Assembly: GCA_030730365.1 (NCBI GenBank)
Contig: JANQVJ010000005.1
Location: forward strand, 114,143 to 178,142
Direction of reading: 5' to 3'
DNA: 64,000 nt
From: Verrucomicrobiales bacterium
GTDB lineage: Bacteria > Verrucomicrobiota > Verrucomicrobiia > Verrucomicrobiales > DEV007
Positions 17,008 through 26,023 of this stretch are shown here, one piece after another. The translations under genes and the position numbers were made by a program. Under the pieces are notes generated by a model. That model made no database searches. It saw only the letters and a program-made list of their open reading frames with translations, and was not told where the DNA came from. The stretch's first letter is position 1, and every line of letters starts with the position of its first letter.

Positions 17008-19941
17008 GTGCTCCCGGGTTCAAAAATCATGCGTCCGCTTTTTTCCAGCATCCTGCTCCTTGTAAAGGCAATGTCGTTCGGTCGAATGGGTTGGGCCTTG
17101 CTCGCCGGTCTCGTCAGCGGGACCACGGAGGCACGCGCGACCGAAGACATCGCTTTTTTTGAACGTGAAGTGCGTCCGCTCCTCATCGCACATTGCTACG
17201 AATGCCATTCCGCCGACGAAGATCGCAAAGGCGGCCTCCTCCTCGATTCGCGCGAGGGCTGGATGGTGGGCGGGGACTCGGGTCCGGCGATCGTCGCGGG
17301 TGATCCGGAGGAGAGTTTGCTTATTCGCAGTATCCGCTACGAGGATCCCCATCTCGAGATGCCGCCCAAGACCCGTCTGCCGACCGGGGCGATCGCAGTT
17401 CTCACCAAATGGGTCGCAATGGGCGCGCCCGATCCCCGGGACGGAAAAGTCGAGCGTGAGAGTGCGGGCATGTCAGTGGAGGAGGGCAGGCAGTTCTGGT
17501 CCTACCGTCAGCCCGTCGATTCCGCGCCGCCTGCGGTAAAGGAGACGGCCTGGCCGACCGGGGAGATGGATCGATACCTCCTCGCGAAGATGGAATCGGT
17601 CGGCCTTGCGCCCGCCCCGGAAGCTGCCGCCGAGGCGCGACTGCGGCGCCTCCACCTCGACCTGGCTGGTCTGCCCCCCACTCCTGAAGAGATCACCGCG
17701 TTTCTCCGCGATCCGTCCGACGCCGCGTGGGAACGTGAGGTCGACCGGCTCCTCGCTTCGCCGCGTTTTGGAGAACGTTGGGCCCGGCACTGGCTCGACG
17801 TGGCCCGTTATGGAGAGTCCTACACGCTGCGGGGACTGATCATGCGCGAGGCGTGGCGCTACCGCGACTATGTTATCGAGGCGTTCAACCGCGACCTGCC
17901 CTACGATCAGTTTGTGCGCGAGCAGATCGCGGGCGATCTCATGGAGGCGGATGGTGTTCCGCTCGCGGATCGGCAGCGTCGCCTCATTGCGAGCGGGTTT
18001 CTCGCCTTTGGCAATCATAATCTCGAAGAGCAGGACAAACGCCAGCTCGATCTCGACATCGTCGATGAACAGCTCGACACCCTGGGAAAAGCCTTCATGG
18101 GGCAGGCGCTCGGATGCGCCCGCTGCCATGACCACAAATTTGACCCCGTTCCCGCTCGCGACTACCACGCCATGGCCGGCATCCTCGCGAGTACGGTGAG
18201 CCTTTCCCACTCCAATGTCTCGAACTGGCTCGACTTGCCGCTCCCGCTCGATCCGGAGGAGGAAAAAGCGCTTTCGGATCAGGAGACCCGGCTTGCTTCG
18301 CTCGAGAAAGATCTCAAAGCGGCGGAGAAGGAACGCGAAGCGGCTGTCGCGGCAGATCCATCGCGGTCATCGGATGCCCGGCCCGAGGTCGCGGTGGCCA
18401 ACGATTTTCCGGGTCTCGTCGTCGATGATACCGAGGCTGAAAAGGTAGGGGAGTGGAAGCACTCGGTCTACACCCGTTCCTACATCGGCGAAGGATATCT
18501 CCATGACGAGAATGCCGGCAAAGGGCTCAAGACGCTCAGTTTCGTTGCTCGAGTGCCCAAACGCGGACGCTACGAGGTAAGGATTGCCTGGGCGGCGGGT
18601 GAAGGACGGTCTGATTCGGTCCCGGTGATGATCTCCAGTGCCGACGGTGACTTTCCCTTGCGACTCGACCAGAGCGTGCCGCCGCCGATCGAGGGACGAT
18701 TCGCTTCACTCGGGGAATACACTTTCGAGCCGAACGGGGCGAACTTTGTCCTCATCTCGAACGAAGGCACGAGCGGTTACGTGGTGGCCGACGCGGTGCA
18801 GTTTCTTCCTCTCGCCGAGGCGGAAAAATTGACCGAACTCTCGACCGGCCCGGTCGATGACAAAGCGGTGCAGCGTCGTCGCGAGGCAGTCGCCGAAGTC
18901 GCGCGGATCAAGAAGGAGATCGCCGCCTTGAAAGAAACTGGCCCGGTGCGGCCGAAGCATCTCGGGGTGCGCGAGTCGGAAAAACCGGCCGACCTCCCCG
19001 TCCTCGCCCGCGGTCTCGTCCATCAGCCGACGGGGGATCCCGTGCCGCGGGGTTTTCTCCAGGTGACCTTCCCCGCCGAGACCGCCCCGCCCGCGATTCC
19101 CGCAGGAGAAAGCGGACGCCTCGAACTCGCCGATTGGGTTGCCTCTCCCGAAAACCCGCTCACCGCCCGTGTCTTCGTCAACCGCGTCTGGCACTGGATG
19201 TTCGGCAGCGGGCTTGTCCGCACGACGGACAACTTCGGCACCACCGGTGAAGCGCCCTCGCATCCCGAACTGCTCGACTATCTCGCCCTGCGCTTTGTTG
19301 AGCAGGGCTGGTCGGTGAAATGGCTCGTTCGTGAGATCGCCCTGACGAGAGCCTATCGCCTTTCCGCTCCGGCCGATGACTCTCCCTGGTTTACGGCCGA
19401 TCCCGAAAACCGGCTCTTCGCGCGGGCGACTCGCCGCCGTCTCGATGCCGAGGTTCTGCGCGACTCCATCCTCCATGTGAGCGGTCGGCTTGATGCGACG
19501 TCGGGTGGGCCGACGATACGACCCGCTGCTTCGAATGACTATCACTACGCCCAGGACAGCGAACGCCGCAGCATCTACCTGCCTGTCCTGCGGAATTCTC
19601 TGCCCGAGATCCTCGAGACCTTCAACACGGCCGACCCGAGCCGAACGACGGGGAATCGTGACCTCGGCACGGTCGCCCCGCAGGCGCTCTTTATGATGAA
19701 CCATCCCTTCATCCTCGAACAGGCCGCGATCGCAGCTGAACGTGTCGTGAAAGAGGGGGCGAGCGAGGCGGAAGCGCTCGAGCGGGCCACGCTTCGCGTT
19801 CTCGGGCGCAAGCCACTCCCTGCCGAGGAAGCACTCGTCGAGAGTCTCCTCACCGCCACGCCCGCCGCCGAAAAGGGGGAGGCCTGGAGCACGATCATGC
19901 AGGGGCTCTTTGCCAGTCTCGACTTTCGCTACCTCGACTAA
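17008..19941 (+). CDS. PSCyt1-PSCyt2-PSD1 (DUF1549/DUF1553) secreted cytochrome with a golvesin-like insert
   Basis: This 977-residue protein is a PVC hallmark. A GTG at 17008 with GAGGGG five bases before it is the likely start (ATG at 17029 is the alternative). A signal anchor is followed by a c-type heme motif CYECH at 63-67 in a PSCyt1 domain, then DUF1549 (FGERWARHWLDVARYGES) and a second CxxCH, CARCH, near residue 370. A golvesin/xanthan-lyase-like beta domain lies at about 470-610 (GYVVADAVQFLPL). C-terminal DUF1553 (NPLTARVFVNRVWHWMFG...PQALFMMNHPF) completes it. It is followed 7 bp later by a DUF1501 gene, its usual partner. Thought to act in periplasmic polysaccharide oxidation; the reaction is unknown. 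Confidence 0.93.
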   Translation: MLPGSKIMRPLFSSILLLVKAMSFGRMGWALLAGLVSGTTEARATEDIAFFEREVRPLLIAHCYECHSADEDRKGGLLLDSREGWMVGGDSGPAIVAGDPEESLLIRSIRYEDPHLEMPPKTRLPTGAIAVLTKWVAMGAPDPRDGKVERESAGMSVEEGRQFWSYRQPVDSAPPAVKETAWPTGEMDRYLLAKMESVGLAPAPEAAAEARLRRLHLDLAGLPPTPEEITAFLRDPSDAAWEREVDRLLASPRFGERWARHWLDVARYGESYTLRGLIMREAWRYRDYVIEAFNRDLPYDQFVREQIAGDLMEADGVPLADRQRRLIASGFLAFGNHNLEEQDKRQLDLDIVDEQLDTLGKAFMGQALGCARCHDHKFDPVPARDYHAMAGILASTVSLSHSNVSNWLDLPLPLDPEEEKALSDQETRLASLEKDLKAAEKEREAAVAADPSRSSDARPEVAVANDFPGLVVDDTEAEKVGEWKHSVYTRSYIGEGYLHDENAGKGLKTLSFVARVPKRGRYEVRIAWAAGEGRSDSVPVMISSADGDFPLRLDQSVPPPIEGRFASLGEYTFEPNGANFVLISNEGTSGYVVADAVQFLPLAEAEKLTELSTGPVDDKAVQRRREAVAEVARIKKEIAALKETGPVRPKHLGVRESEKPADLPVLARGLVHQPTGDPVPRGFLQVTFPAETAPPAIPAGESGRLELADWVASPENPLTARVFVNRVWHWMFGSGLVRTTDNFGTTGEAPSHPELLDYLALRFVEQGWSVKWLVREIALTRAYRLSAPADDSPWFTADPENRLFARATRRRLDAEVLRDSILHVSGRLDATSGGPTIRPAASNDYHYAQDSERRSIYLPVLRNSLPEILETFNTADPSRTTGNRDLGTVAPQALFMMNHPFILEQAAIAAERVVKEGASEAEALERATLRVLGRKPLPAEEALVESLLTATPAAEKGEAWSTIMQGLFASLDFRYLD

Positions 19942-19948
19942 CCATGCC

Positions 19949-21352
19949 ATGAACCGACGTCATTTACTCCAGACTCTCTCCTGCGGCTTCGGCGGCCTCG
20001 CGATGTCCGCGCTGGCGGGACAGAACACCAGTGTTAACGGCGGCCGGCTCCCATTGCTTCCGGCGCGGGCGAAGCGGGTCATCTTTGTCTTCATGCAGGG
20101 CGGTCCGAGTCATGTCGATACCTTTGACTACAAGCCGCTCTTATTTGATCGTGATGGGGAAATGGTTAATTTTTACGACGCCCGTAAAATTGCCAATTCG
20201 GGGGACACTGCCGCGACCTCACACCGCATCATGAAGCCGCTCTGGGATTTCGCCCAACATGGCCAGAGCGGACGTCATGTCTCGGCGCTCTTTCCCGAAG
20301 TCGCCCGCCATGTCGACGATCTCTGTTTTATTCACTCGATGCACACCGAGGGCATCGCCCATGGCCCGGCGACTCTTTTCCTCCACTGTGGAGCGACCAA
20401 TTTCATCCGCCCCTCGATGGGGTCGTGGATCACCTACGGGCTCGGGAGCGAGAGCGAAAACCTGCCCGGCTTTGTCACGATTGGTCCGTCGTCCGGGAAC
20501 GGCGGAGCGCGGAACTACGGCAGCGCTTTTTTGCCGCCGATTTATCAGGGAACACCGCTGGGTCGGGCCGATGCCCCTGCGGCGACGGCGGCGTTCCGGA
20601 ATGTAATGAACCCCTCGCTCAGTGAGGAAAAACAACGACAACGCTTCGACTTCATCCAGTCGCTCAATGAAGCCCAGCGGAATCGTCGACCCGGAGACGC
20701 GGAACTCGAGGCGGCGGTGAATTCCTACGAACTCGCCTGGCGCCTTCAAAGTGAAGCGCCTGGAGTGACTGACCTCTCAGGCGAGTCGGCCGCGACACTC
20801 GATCTATACGGCATCCGCGACGGCGCGCCGACAGAGGACTTCGGTCGCAAATGCCTCCTTGCCCGGCGCCTCTGTGAGTCGGGGGTGCGTTTTGTCCAGG
20901 TCACCTACGGCGACAACACGGCGAATCCGGCATGGGACCAGCATTCCAATATGCCGAAGCACGCCGACCATGCGCTCGCGGTCGACAAGCCGGTCGCGGG
21001 ACTGCTCGCCGATCTCAAGCAGCGGGGGCTGCTCGAGGACACGATCGTGTGGTTCGGAGGCGAATTCGGTCGCACCCCCTATGCCCAGGGGAATGGCACG
21101 GGGCGGGACCACAATCCCAAAGGTTTCACGACCTGGCTCGCCGGGGGAGGCTTCAAACCCGGACACGCTCACGGCGCGACCGATGAATTCGGGCACATGG
21201 CAGTGGAGAACAAGGTCCACATGCACGATCTCCACGCCACAATCCTTCATCAACTGGGGTTGGATCATGAAAAGCTCACCTACCGTTTTGATGGTCGGAA
21301 TTTCCGCTTTACCGACGTCCACGGGCATGTCGTGCGGGAGGTGCTGAGCTGA
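19949..21352 (+). CDS. DUF1501 secreted sulfatase-like protein
   Basis: The start is the ATG at 19949, giving MNRRHLLQTLSCGFGGLAMSALAG, a twin-arginine-type export signal. The rest of the 467 residues matches DUF1501, distantly related to alkaline phosphatase/sulfatase: MQGGPSHVDTFDYKP near the start, then CFIHSMHTEGIAHGPA, VWFGGEFGRTPYAQGNGTGRDHNPKGFTTWLAGGGFKPG and HATILHQLGLDH. The conserved Asp/His residues look intact. It is paired with the DUF1549/DUF1553 gene just upstream, a universal PVC arrangement; the pair probably acts together in the periplasm. Exact substrate unknown. Confidence 0.92.
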   Translation: MNRRHLLQTLSCGFGGLAMSALAGQNTSVNGGRLPLLPARAKRVIFVFMQGGPSHVDTFDYKPLLFDRDGEMVNFYDARKIANSGDTAATSHRIMKPLWDFAQHGQSGRHVSALFPEVARHVDDLCFIHSMHTEGIAHGPATLFLHCGATNFIRPSMGSWITYGLGSESENLPGFVTIGPSSGNGGARNYGSAFLPPIYQGTPLGRADAPAATAAFRNVMNPSLSEEKQRQRFDFIQSLNEAQRNRRPGDAELEAAVNSYELAWRLQSEAPGVTDLSGESAATLDLYGIRDGAPTEDFGRKCLLARRLCESGVRFVQVTYGDNTANPAWDQHSNMPKHADHALAVDKPVAGLLADLKQRGLLEDTIVWFGGEFGRTPYAQGNGTGRDHNPKGFTTWLAGGGFKPGHAHGATDEFGHMAVENKVHMHDLHATILHQLGLDHEKLTYRFDGRNFRFTDVHGHVVREVLS

Positions 21353-21385
21353 TTTTTTGGGCGGTAAAGAAAATGCTTGTGTTGT

Positions 21386-21417
21386 TTCATGTGGAGTGAT
21401 TAATTGATTCACATGAA
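21386..21417. promoter_or_regulatory. Inverted repeat over the antitoxin start, probable autoregulatory operator
   Basis: TTCATGTG (21386-21393) and CACATGAA (21410-21417) form a perfect 8-bp inverted repeat with 16 bases between. The right arm contains the antitoxin's ATG at 21413, and the left arm overlaps the GGAG ribosome-binding region. RES-Xre operons are usually repressed by the antitoxin-toxin complex at such palindromes. The position is exactly where a repressor would block transcription or initiation. Confidence 0.65.
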
Positions 21418-21913
21418 GGAAGCGGTCGTTCCCACTCAAAAAAATCCCGGTGCCCGCGTCACGGAAAAGCCGCCCTCAACTTATGTCGTTGGCAGGAAGG
21501 GCGCGGTGTCGCTCGTCGCGGCTTGTGTTCGTGGCGAGGGAGCCGGGCCGGTGGCGTTAATCGAGTCGCTCCAGGCGGGGTTTCCCTTCAGCGAACTCGA
21601 GACGCTGCGAGACCTCCTCGATCTGCCGATGGACAGACTCGCCGCTCATTTGTCGATCTCGCGGGCGACTCTCCACCGCCGCAAGACGGCCGGCCGCCTC
21701 GATTCGGGTGAGTCCGACCGGGTGCTGCGTTTTGCTCGTCTCCTCGGGTTGGCGCTGACGACGATGGAGTCCCTCGAGGCCGCACGAGGCTGGCTCGCCA
21801 CCCCGCAGATCGGTCTGGGCGGGGCGGCCCCGCTTGTCTTTGCCGAGACTGAGGTGGGTGCCCGTGAGGTGGAGGATCTCCTCACCCGCATCGAGTTCAG
21901 CGTCTACGCATGA
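21404..21913 (+). CDS. Xre/MbcA/ParS-type antitoxin of a RES-Xre module
   Basis: The antitoxin has a helix-turn-helix of the Xre/ParS type (FSELETLRDLLDLPMDRLAAHLSISRATLHRRKTAGRL) followed by the MbcA/ParS C-terminal domain with GWLATPQIGLGGAAPLVFAETEVGAREVEDLLTRIEFSVYA, the segment that plugs the toxin active site. Length is 169 residues from TTG at 21404 (GGAG seven bases before) or 166 from ATG at 21413; the spacing favours TTG. It overlaps the toxin by four bases (ATGA), the usual coupling of such pairs. Confidence 0.9.
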   Translation: MIHMKEAVVPTQKNPGARVTEKPPSTYVVGRKGAVSLVAACVRGEGAGPVALIESLQAGFPFSELETLRDLLDLPMDRLAAHLSISRATLHRRKTAGRLDSGESDRVLRFARLLGLALTTMESLEAARGWLATPQIGLGGAAPLVFAETEVGAREVEDLLTRIEFSVYA

Positions 21914-22371
21914 AGCTAGCGGTGTGGCGAATCGTGAAGGCGAAATACGCCGACACGGCCTTCTCTGGCGAAGGCGCCTCCCGAGCCGGGGGGCGCTGGA
22001 ACTCGCGGGGCGAATGGGTCGTTTACACCAGCGGGACGCTCTCGCTTGCGGCGCTCGAGTTGCTCGTGCATCTCAATCCGCCGGTCCATTTCGAATGGGT
22101 CGCGCTGCGGGCGGAGTTCGATGGTGGGTTTGTCGAGAATCTCGATCCCGCTCTTCTTCCCGCAAACTGGCAGCGATTCCCTGGACCCGATGCGACCCGT
22201 GCCCTCTGCGACATATGGCTGCGCGAGGCCCGCTCGGCGGTGCTGGCGGTGCCGAGTGTGATCGTGCCGGGTGAGCACAACTACCTCCTCAATCCGTCCC
22301 ATCCCGGTTTTCGGAAGATCGTCGTGTCCGCTCCCGAGCCGTTTGCTTTTGATTCGCGCTTGTTGCGGTAG
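21910..22371 (+). CDS. RES-domain toxin (NAD+-consuming)
   Basis: The 153-residue RES domain carries the residues of the family: R29 in GGRWN, Y39 in VVYTS, E50 in AALELLVH and the serine of NPSHP (S130). Characterised RES toxins degrade or phosphorolyse NAD+ and stop growth. All expected catalytic positions seem present, so the toxin is probably active. The gene is translationally coupled to its antitoxin. The pair stands alone on the + strand; the next gene is convergent. Confidence 0.92.
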   Translation: MKLAVWRIVKAKYADTAFSGEGASRAGGRWNSRGEWVVYTSGTLSLAALELLVHLNPPVHFEWVALRAEFDGGFVENLDPALLPANWQRFPGPDATRALCDIWLREARSAVLAVPSVIVPGEHNYLLNPSHPGFRKIVVSAPEPFAFDSRLLR

Positions 22372-22430
22372 GGGGGAAGAGTTCAGCGGCGAGGGAGGCA
22401 AAGCCCGGGCGTGGGATTTCACGGAAGTCC

Positions 22431-22934
22431 TCACTCAATCGCCTCAATGAGACATCCGATCGCCTCGGTCGTCGCCGGGGCGGGCTTTTCCCCCCGCAGG
22501 ATCGCGTCGAGGGCATCGCGCAGGTAGGGCTCGGTGACGGTGCGGCGGCGTTCGCCGTAGTCGGCGTAGCGGTTGTCGATGCGACCGCGATAGACGACGG
22601 CATCCGAGGTATCAAAGACGGCGACTTCCGGAGTGGTCGTGACGCCGCTTTTCTTCACAAGCGCGTGATCGCGATCAATCGTCGCGCGCAGGGTGAGCGC
22701 GTAGTCCGCGAGGTGCTTTTTCACCTCGTCCCCGGTTAGGTCGGGATCGGGGTAGACGAGGAGAAACTCGACCATTTTTCCTCCGTAGGTTTCGTGGAGG
22801 CGGTTCAGTTCGGGCGCGTAGCTGTTCGCAATGGGGCAGTCGACCGCGACAAAGATCATGACCTTGGCGTGCGGTTCAGCGCCGCCGGTGAGGGAAGGGC
22901 AGGTTAGGAGAAGTGCGAGCCAGAGTGTTTTCAT
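22431..22934 (-). CDS. Secreted thioredoxin-like/redoxin-domain protein
   Basis: The 167-residue protein has a signal peptide (MKTLWLALLLTCPSLTGGAEP) and a thioredoxin fold: VDCPIANSYAPELNRL, where CPIANSY is typical of the AhpC/TSA-like proteins of PVC cytochrome clusters, and the cis-proline stretch TTTPEVAVFD. Only one Cys is in the active site, so classical disulfide exchange is unlikely and peroxiredoxin-like or structural roles are possible. It overlaps the upstream heme/EF-hand gene by four bases, and such pairs recur in Verrucomicrobiota. Confidence 0.8.
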   Translation of the reverse strand: MKTLWLALLLTCPSLTGGAEPHAKVMIFVAVDCPIANSYAPELNRLHETYGGKMVEFLLVYPDPDLTGDEVKKHLADYALTLRATIDRDHALVKKSGVTTTPEVAVFDTSDAVVYRGRIDNRYADYGERRRTVTEPYLRDALDAILRGEKPAPATTEAIGCLIEAIE

Positions 22935-24448
22935 GCGTCACGTTCAGCTTTCAGATTCGCGAGCCAGTCCTTGAGTGATTCGAGCTCGGAGGGATTGAGG
23001 GCTCTATCCCCGTCTTCGTCGAGTCGCAGGAGCAGGGCTGCGCGCATGCGCTGGGGCAGCTCGGATTCCTCCAGAGAACCGTCTCCGTTCGCATCCAGCT
23101 TTTTCACGATCGCGGGGAGTTTCTCGAGGACGCCGCCGCTTCTCAATTCCTGGCCGAGCTGGGTGAAGATTTTGGCGCGCTGGGCTTTGTTCGAGAGATT
23201 GAGGCGCTGGTCATCGGCCGCATCGAGGGCGACGCCGACGAGGGTGATGCTGCCCATCTCGTCGGTGGACTCGCGTCCCCACTTGACCCGTCTTGGCGGA
23301 GTGTGAGGATTTTCCGGATTCCCCGCCGAGTTGTCATAGGTGATGACAGACTCGATCATGGTCTCCGCGGGTAGGACGACAGGTTCGGCGAAGAAGTAGG
23401 TGTCCTGCCAGTCGAGATCCCAGTCTGGAATGTCTAGGAGGAGGCGCGAGCTGCCGTCGGGGAAGGTCGCGGTCATTTTCATGGTGGTGCAGAGGTAGTG
23501 GGCGTGGCCGCTCACGGAGTAGGCTTCGACATCGACGGGGAGTTTGAATTTGTCCCTGATCGTGAAATTGGCCTCGCCCGCGGGGATGTCGATCCCGGCG
23601 CTGCGGCCGAAGCCGGGCGGGACCTGGAGCTCTTCGAGCTTCCGTGACGGCGGGGTGTCGGTGAGGTAGATGCCGACGGTGGTCTGCTCGAGTTCCGGCT
23701 TACCGGAGGGGTGGAAATGGGTCGAGAGGACGAGGTCCGAGCCCTTTGGCAGAGGTCTCGCGAGATCGCCCGGGAGCTTACGCGGACTGACCCCGGGGAC
23801 GTAGCCGCCGAGCGAGCCGCTCTGGCGGAAAGACATGCCGTTGAAGCCGGGCTCGCCATCCTTGCCATCGAGCTGCCGGGCGGTGCCGCTGTCGTCGAGG
23901 AAGTAGAGGGAATGGTGGACGACATTGCGTGCCGAGGGTCGAAGCTCGATCGCCTTGACCCATTTGTCCTCCGGGAGATCGAGAGGCAGGACGAAGTTGC
24001 GGTAGATGTCGGGACCCTCTGCGGGGACCTCATAGGCGGCTCCCATTTTCACCACGAGATCGGGTTCGCCGAGCTGCCAGCCCTGCGTAAAGGCGGGCAT
24101 CGCGGGCGCTTCGGCGGGATCGCCCTCGGGCTTGCCGGTGGCGACCCAGCGATCGATCAGAGTGATCTCTTCCGGCGAGAGGCGGCGCACGTCGAGGAAG
24201 TCGGTGACCTCGTCATTGGCGTGCCACGGCGGCATGTAGCGGTCATTCACGACGCGGCTAATCGTGAGCGCTTTGCGGGAGACCTCGGCATAGTCGGTCA
24301 GGGGGAAAGGAGCGGCTTCGCCCTCGCGGTGGCAGCCGGTGCAGTTCGCGTAGACGATGGGGGCGATGTCGCGGTGGTAGGTAACCGCTTTGTCGGCGGC
24401 GGAGGCGAGCAGGGGAGCGAAGACGAGGAGGAGTAGAAAAGGCTTCAT
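22931..24448 (-). CDS. Secreted c-type heme protein with copper-monooxygenase-like domain and EF-hands
   Basis: From the ATG at 24448 (MKPFLLLLVFAPLLASA) the protein has 505 residues. After the signal peptide comes a CTGCH heme motif within NCTGCHREGEAAPFPLTDY. The middle (RNVVHHSLYFLDD, LSTHFHPSGKPE, SGHAHYLCTTMKM) resembles the copper type II ascorbate-dependent monooxygenase fold with His-rich sites. The C-terminus has two EF-hand-like loops, LDANGDGSLEESELP and LDEDGDRALNPSELE. It is coupled to the redoxin gene by a 4-bp overlap. Its role in periplasmic redox chemistry is inferred. Confidence 0.82.
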   Translation of the reverse strand: MKPFLLLLVFAPLLASAADKAVTYHRDIAPIVYANCTGCHREGEAAPFPLTDYAEVSRKALTISRVVNDRYMPPWHANDEVTDFLDVRRLSPEEITLIDRWVATGKPEGDPAEAPAMPAFTQGWQLGEPDLVVKMGAAYEVPAEGPDIYRNFVLPLDLPEDKWVKAIELRPSARNVVHHSLYFLDDSGTARQLDGKDGEPGFNGMSFRQSGSLGGYVPGVSPRKLPGDLARPLPKGSDLVLSTHFHPSGKPELEQTTVGIYLTDTPPSRKLEELQVPPGFGRSAGIDIPAGEANFTIRDKFKLPVDVEAYSVSGHAHYLCTTMKMTATFPDGSSRLLLDIPDWDLDWQDTYFFAEPVVLPAETMIESVITYDNSAGNPENPHTPPRRVKWGRESTDEMGSITLVGVALDAADDQRLNLSNKAQRAKIFTQLGQELRSGGVLEKLPAIVKKLDANGDGSLEESELPQRMRAALLLRLDEDGDRALNPSELESLKDWLANLKAERDA

Positions 24449-24563
24449 GGAGAGATCGCAGGGGAGAGACGGCAGGATCTGTAAAACGGTTACGTGTTCC
24501 CGCAAAGACGGAAAAAGCATTTCGTGGAAGGCTCGGATTTCGGTATAGAATCAGTTCCACGCC

Positions 24564-25751
24564 ATGAAATTCATTTTCCCCTTCGTTTTCGCCCTGTCTT
24601 TCCTTCCCGGAATCGCTCGTTCTAACGAGCCTGCCCCTGCGGTCATCGAGATGGGAACGCGCGGCACCTCCAACTTCATCGCGAGGCTGGAGAAAGAGCA
24701 AAAAGCCCACGTCGCCTTTCTTGGCGGATCGATCACGCAGAACAAGACCGGCCACACGAAAATGGTGGCGGACTGGCTTGAAGGACAATGGCCGCAGGTC
24801 GAGTTCACCTTCACTAACGCGGGTCTCAGCTCGACCTGCTCGACGACGGGAGCCTTCCGCGCCGACCGAGATGTCTTTTCAAAAGGGCAGATTGATCTGC
24901 TCGTCGTGGAGTTCGCGGTCAACGACGATCAGGATGCAAAGCATGATCGTGCGACGGCGATGCGGGGGCTCGAGGGAATCATCCGCCAGTATTTTGAAGC
25001 CAATCCGACCGGGGACGTCATCTCCGTGCAGTTCGTCAATCCGGGGATCCTCGCCAAAGCGCAGGCCGGTGAAGAGGCCGTCAGCGTCGCCGCGCACAAG
25101 GCCGTGGCGCGTCATTACGATGTCCCCATTGTTGACGTCGGTCTTGCCCTCGCCCGCGAGATCGCGGCCGGGAAGATGACCTGGGAGGCGGATTACAAGG
25201 ACACGCATCCCAACCCGACCGGGTATCAGTTCGCCTCGGACCTCATCACCAAAGTCATCGCCGAGACGATCTCGGGCGAGACGCCGCAGACGGTTGCCCT
25301 GCCCGAGCCGCTCGATCCCTTGTCCTACTCGGGTGCGGCGATGGTCGATCCTCAGGTCTTCAGTTGGCTCGGCGGATGGAAATACGAAATGGTCTCACCC
25401 GAACTCCTCCCGATGGGGAGCATCAGGGCGGACTACACCGCGTTTAAGGCGCTGCGATCCGACGGGGCGGGGGATTATCTTTACCACACCTTTTCGGGGA
25501 CCATGCTCGGTGCCTTCGTCCTCGCCGGGCCCGATGCCGGCATCCTCGAAGTGAGCATTGACGGAGGCGACTGGACGAAAGTCGATCTCTATCACGAGCA
25601 CAGCAAAGGCCTCAACTACCCGCGCAGCGTCATCCTCGCCGACGGCCTGACAAAGTCCTATCACTCCGCCGCGATCCGCGTCGCCGAAGAGAAGAATCCG
25701 CAGAGCAAAGGGAACACGGCGACGATTTTGTATTTTGAGGTGAATGAGTGA
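24564..25751 (+). CDS. Secreted SGNH/GDSL hydrolase
   Basis: The 395-residue product has a signal peptide (MKFIFPFVFALSFLPGIARS). Its SGNH blocks are GGSIT with the nucleophile S56, a VNDD asparagine in block III, and DTHPN with D213 and H215 completing the triad. The C-terminal ~150 residues form an additional beta-rich domain (GAFVLAGPDAGILEVSIDGGDW), as in secreted carbohydrate esterases. A carbohydrate acetyl- or other esterase is the best guess. It is divergent from the heme/EF-hand gene with a 115-bp shared intergenic region. Confidence 0.85.
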   Translation: MKFIFPFVFALSFLPGIARSNEPAPAVIEMGTRGTSNFIARLEKEQKAHVAFLGGSITQNKTGHTKMVADWLEGQWPQVEFTFTNAGLSSTCSTTGAFRADRDVFSKGQIDLLVVEFAVNDDQDAKHDRATAMRGLEGIIRQYFEANPTGDVISVQFVNPGILAKAQAGEEAVSVAAHKAVARHYDVPIVDVGLALAREIAAGKMTWEADYKDTHPNPTGYQFASDLITKVIAETISGETPQTVALPEPLDPLSYSGAAMVDPQVFSWLGGWKYEMVSPELLPMGSIRADYTAFKALRSDGAGDYLYHTFSGTMLGAFVLAGPDAGILEVSIDGGDWTKVDLYHEHSKGLNYPRSVILADGLTKSYHSAAIRVAEEKNPQSKGNTATILYFEVNE

Positions 25752-26023
25752 GCCGGTGGCTGAAATGGGTGCCGGTCTTCGCCTCGTGCCTGCGTGAAGA
25801 ATCACGCTGGAAGAAGAATGCTGAGTGAGTTGAATGGCACGTGATTAAGGACATGATTCGGAGTAAATGGGCGACGGCCAGCCCCGGCTCGAAGCACGGT
25901 AGGGAGGGTTCGATGAACCGTCCACCGTTGAATCTTGCGCGCCCAAGGCGGACGCCCCGGCGGTGCGTCCCTACCAGGGAATTCGGAACGTTTTGGACGC
26001 ACCTGAGTGACAGGAATCACTCC
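25752..26023. other. Intergenic region with a 78-bp inverted-repeat element
   Basis: No gene is seen between the convergent SGNH hydrolase and DAHP synthase genes. The region contains an element bounded by GGTAGGGA (25898-25905) and TCCCTACC (25968-25975). Two internal hairpins are nested in it: GGTTC-GAT-GAACC (25907-25919) and GGACGC/GCGTCC (25950-25955 and 25965-25970). This is the size and shape of a REP- or MITE-like repeat. Confidence 0.6.

Noticed and set aside
16962-17033. tRNA-like words (GCGGGTG, TTCAATGGTAGAAG, CCCGGGTTCAAAAATC) upstream of the PSD1 cytochrome gene
   Set aside because: The D-arm and T-arm words look like a tRNA-Gly, but the spacing is wrong, an anticodon arm is missing and the 3' acceptor strand does not pair. 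At most a decayed fragment; more likely chance.
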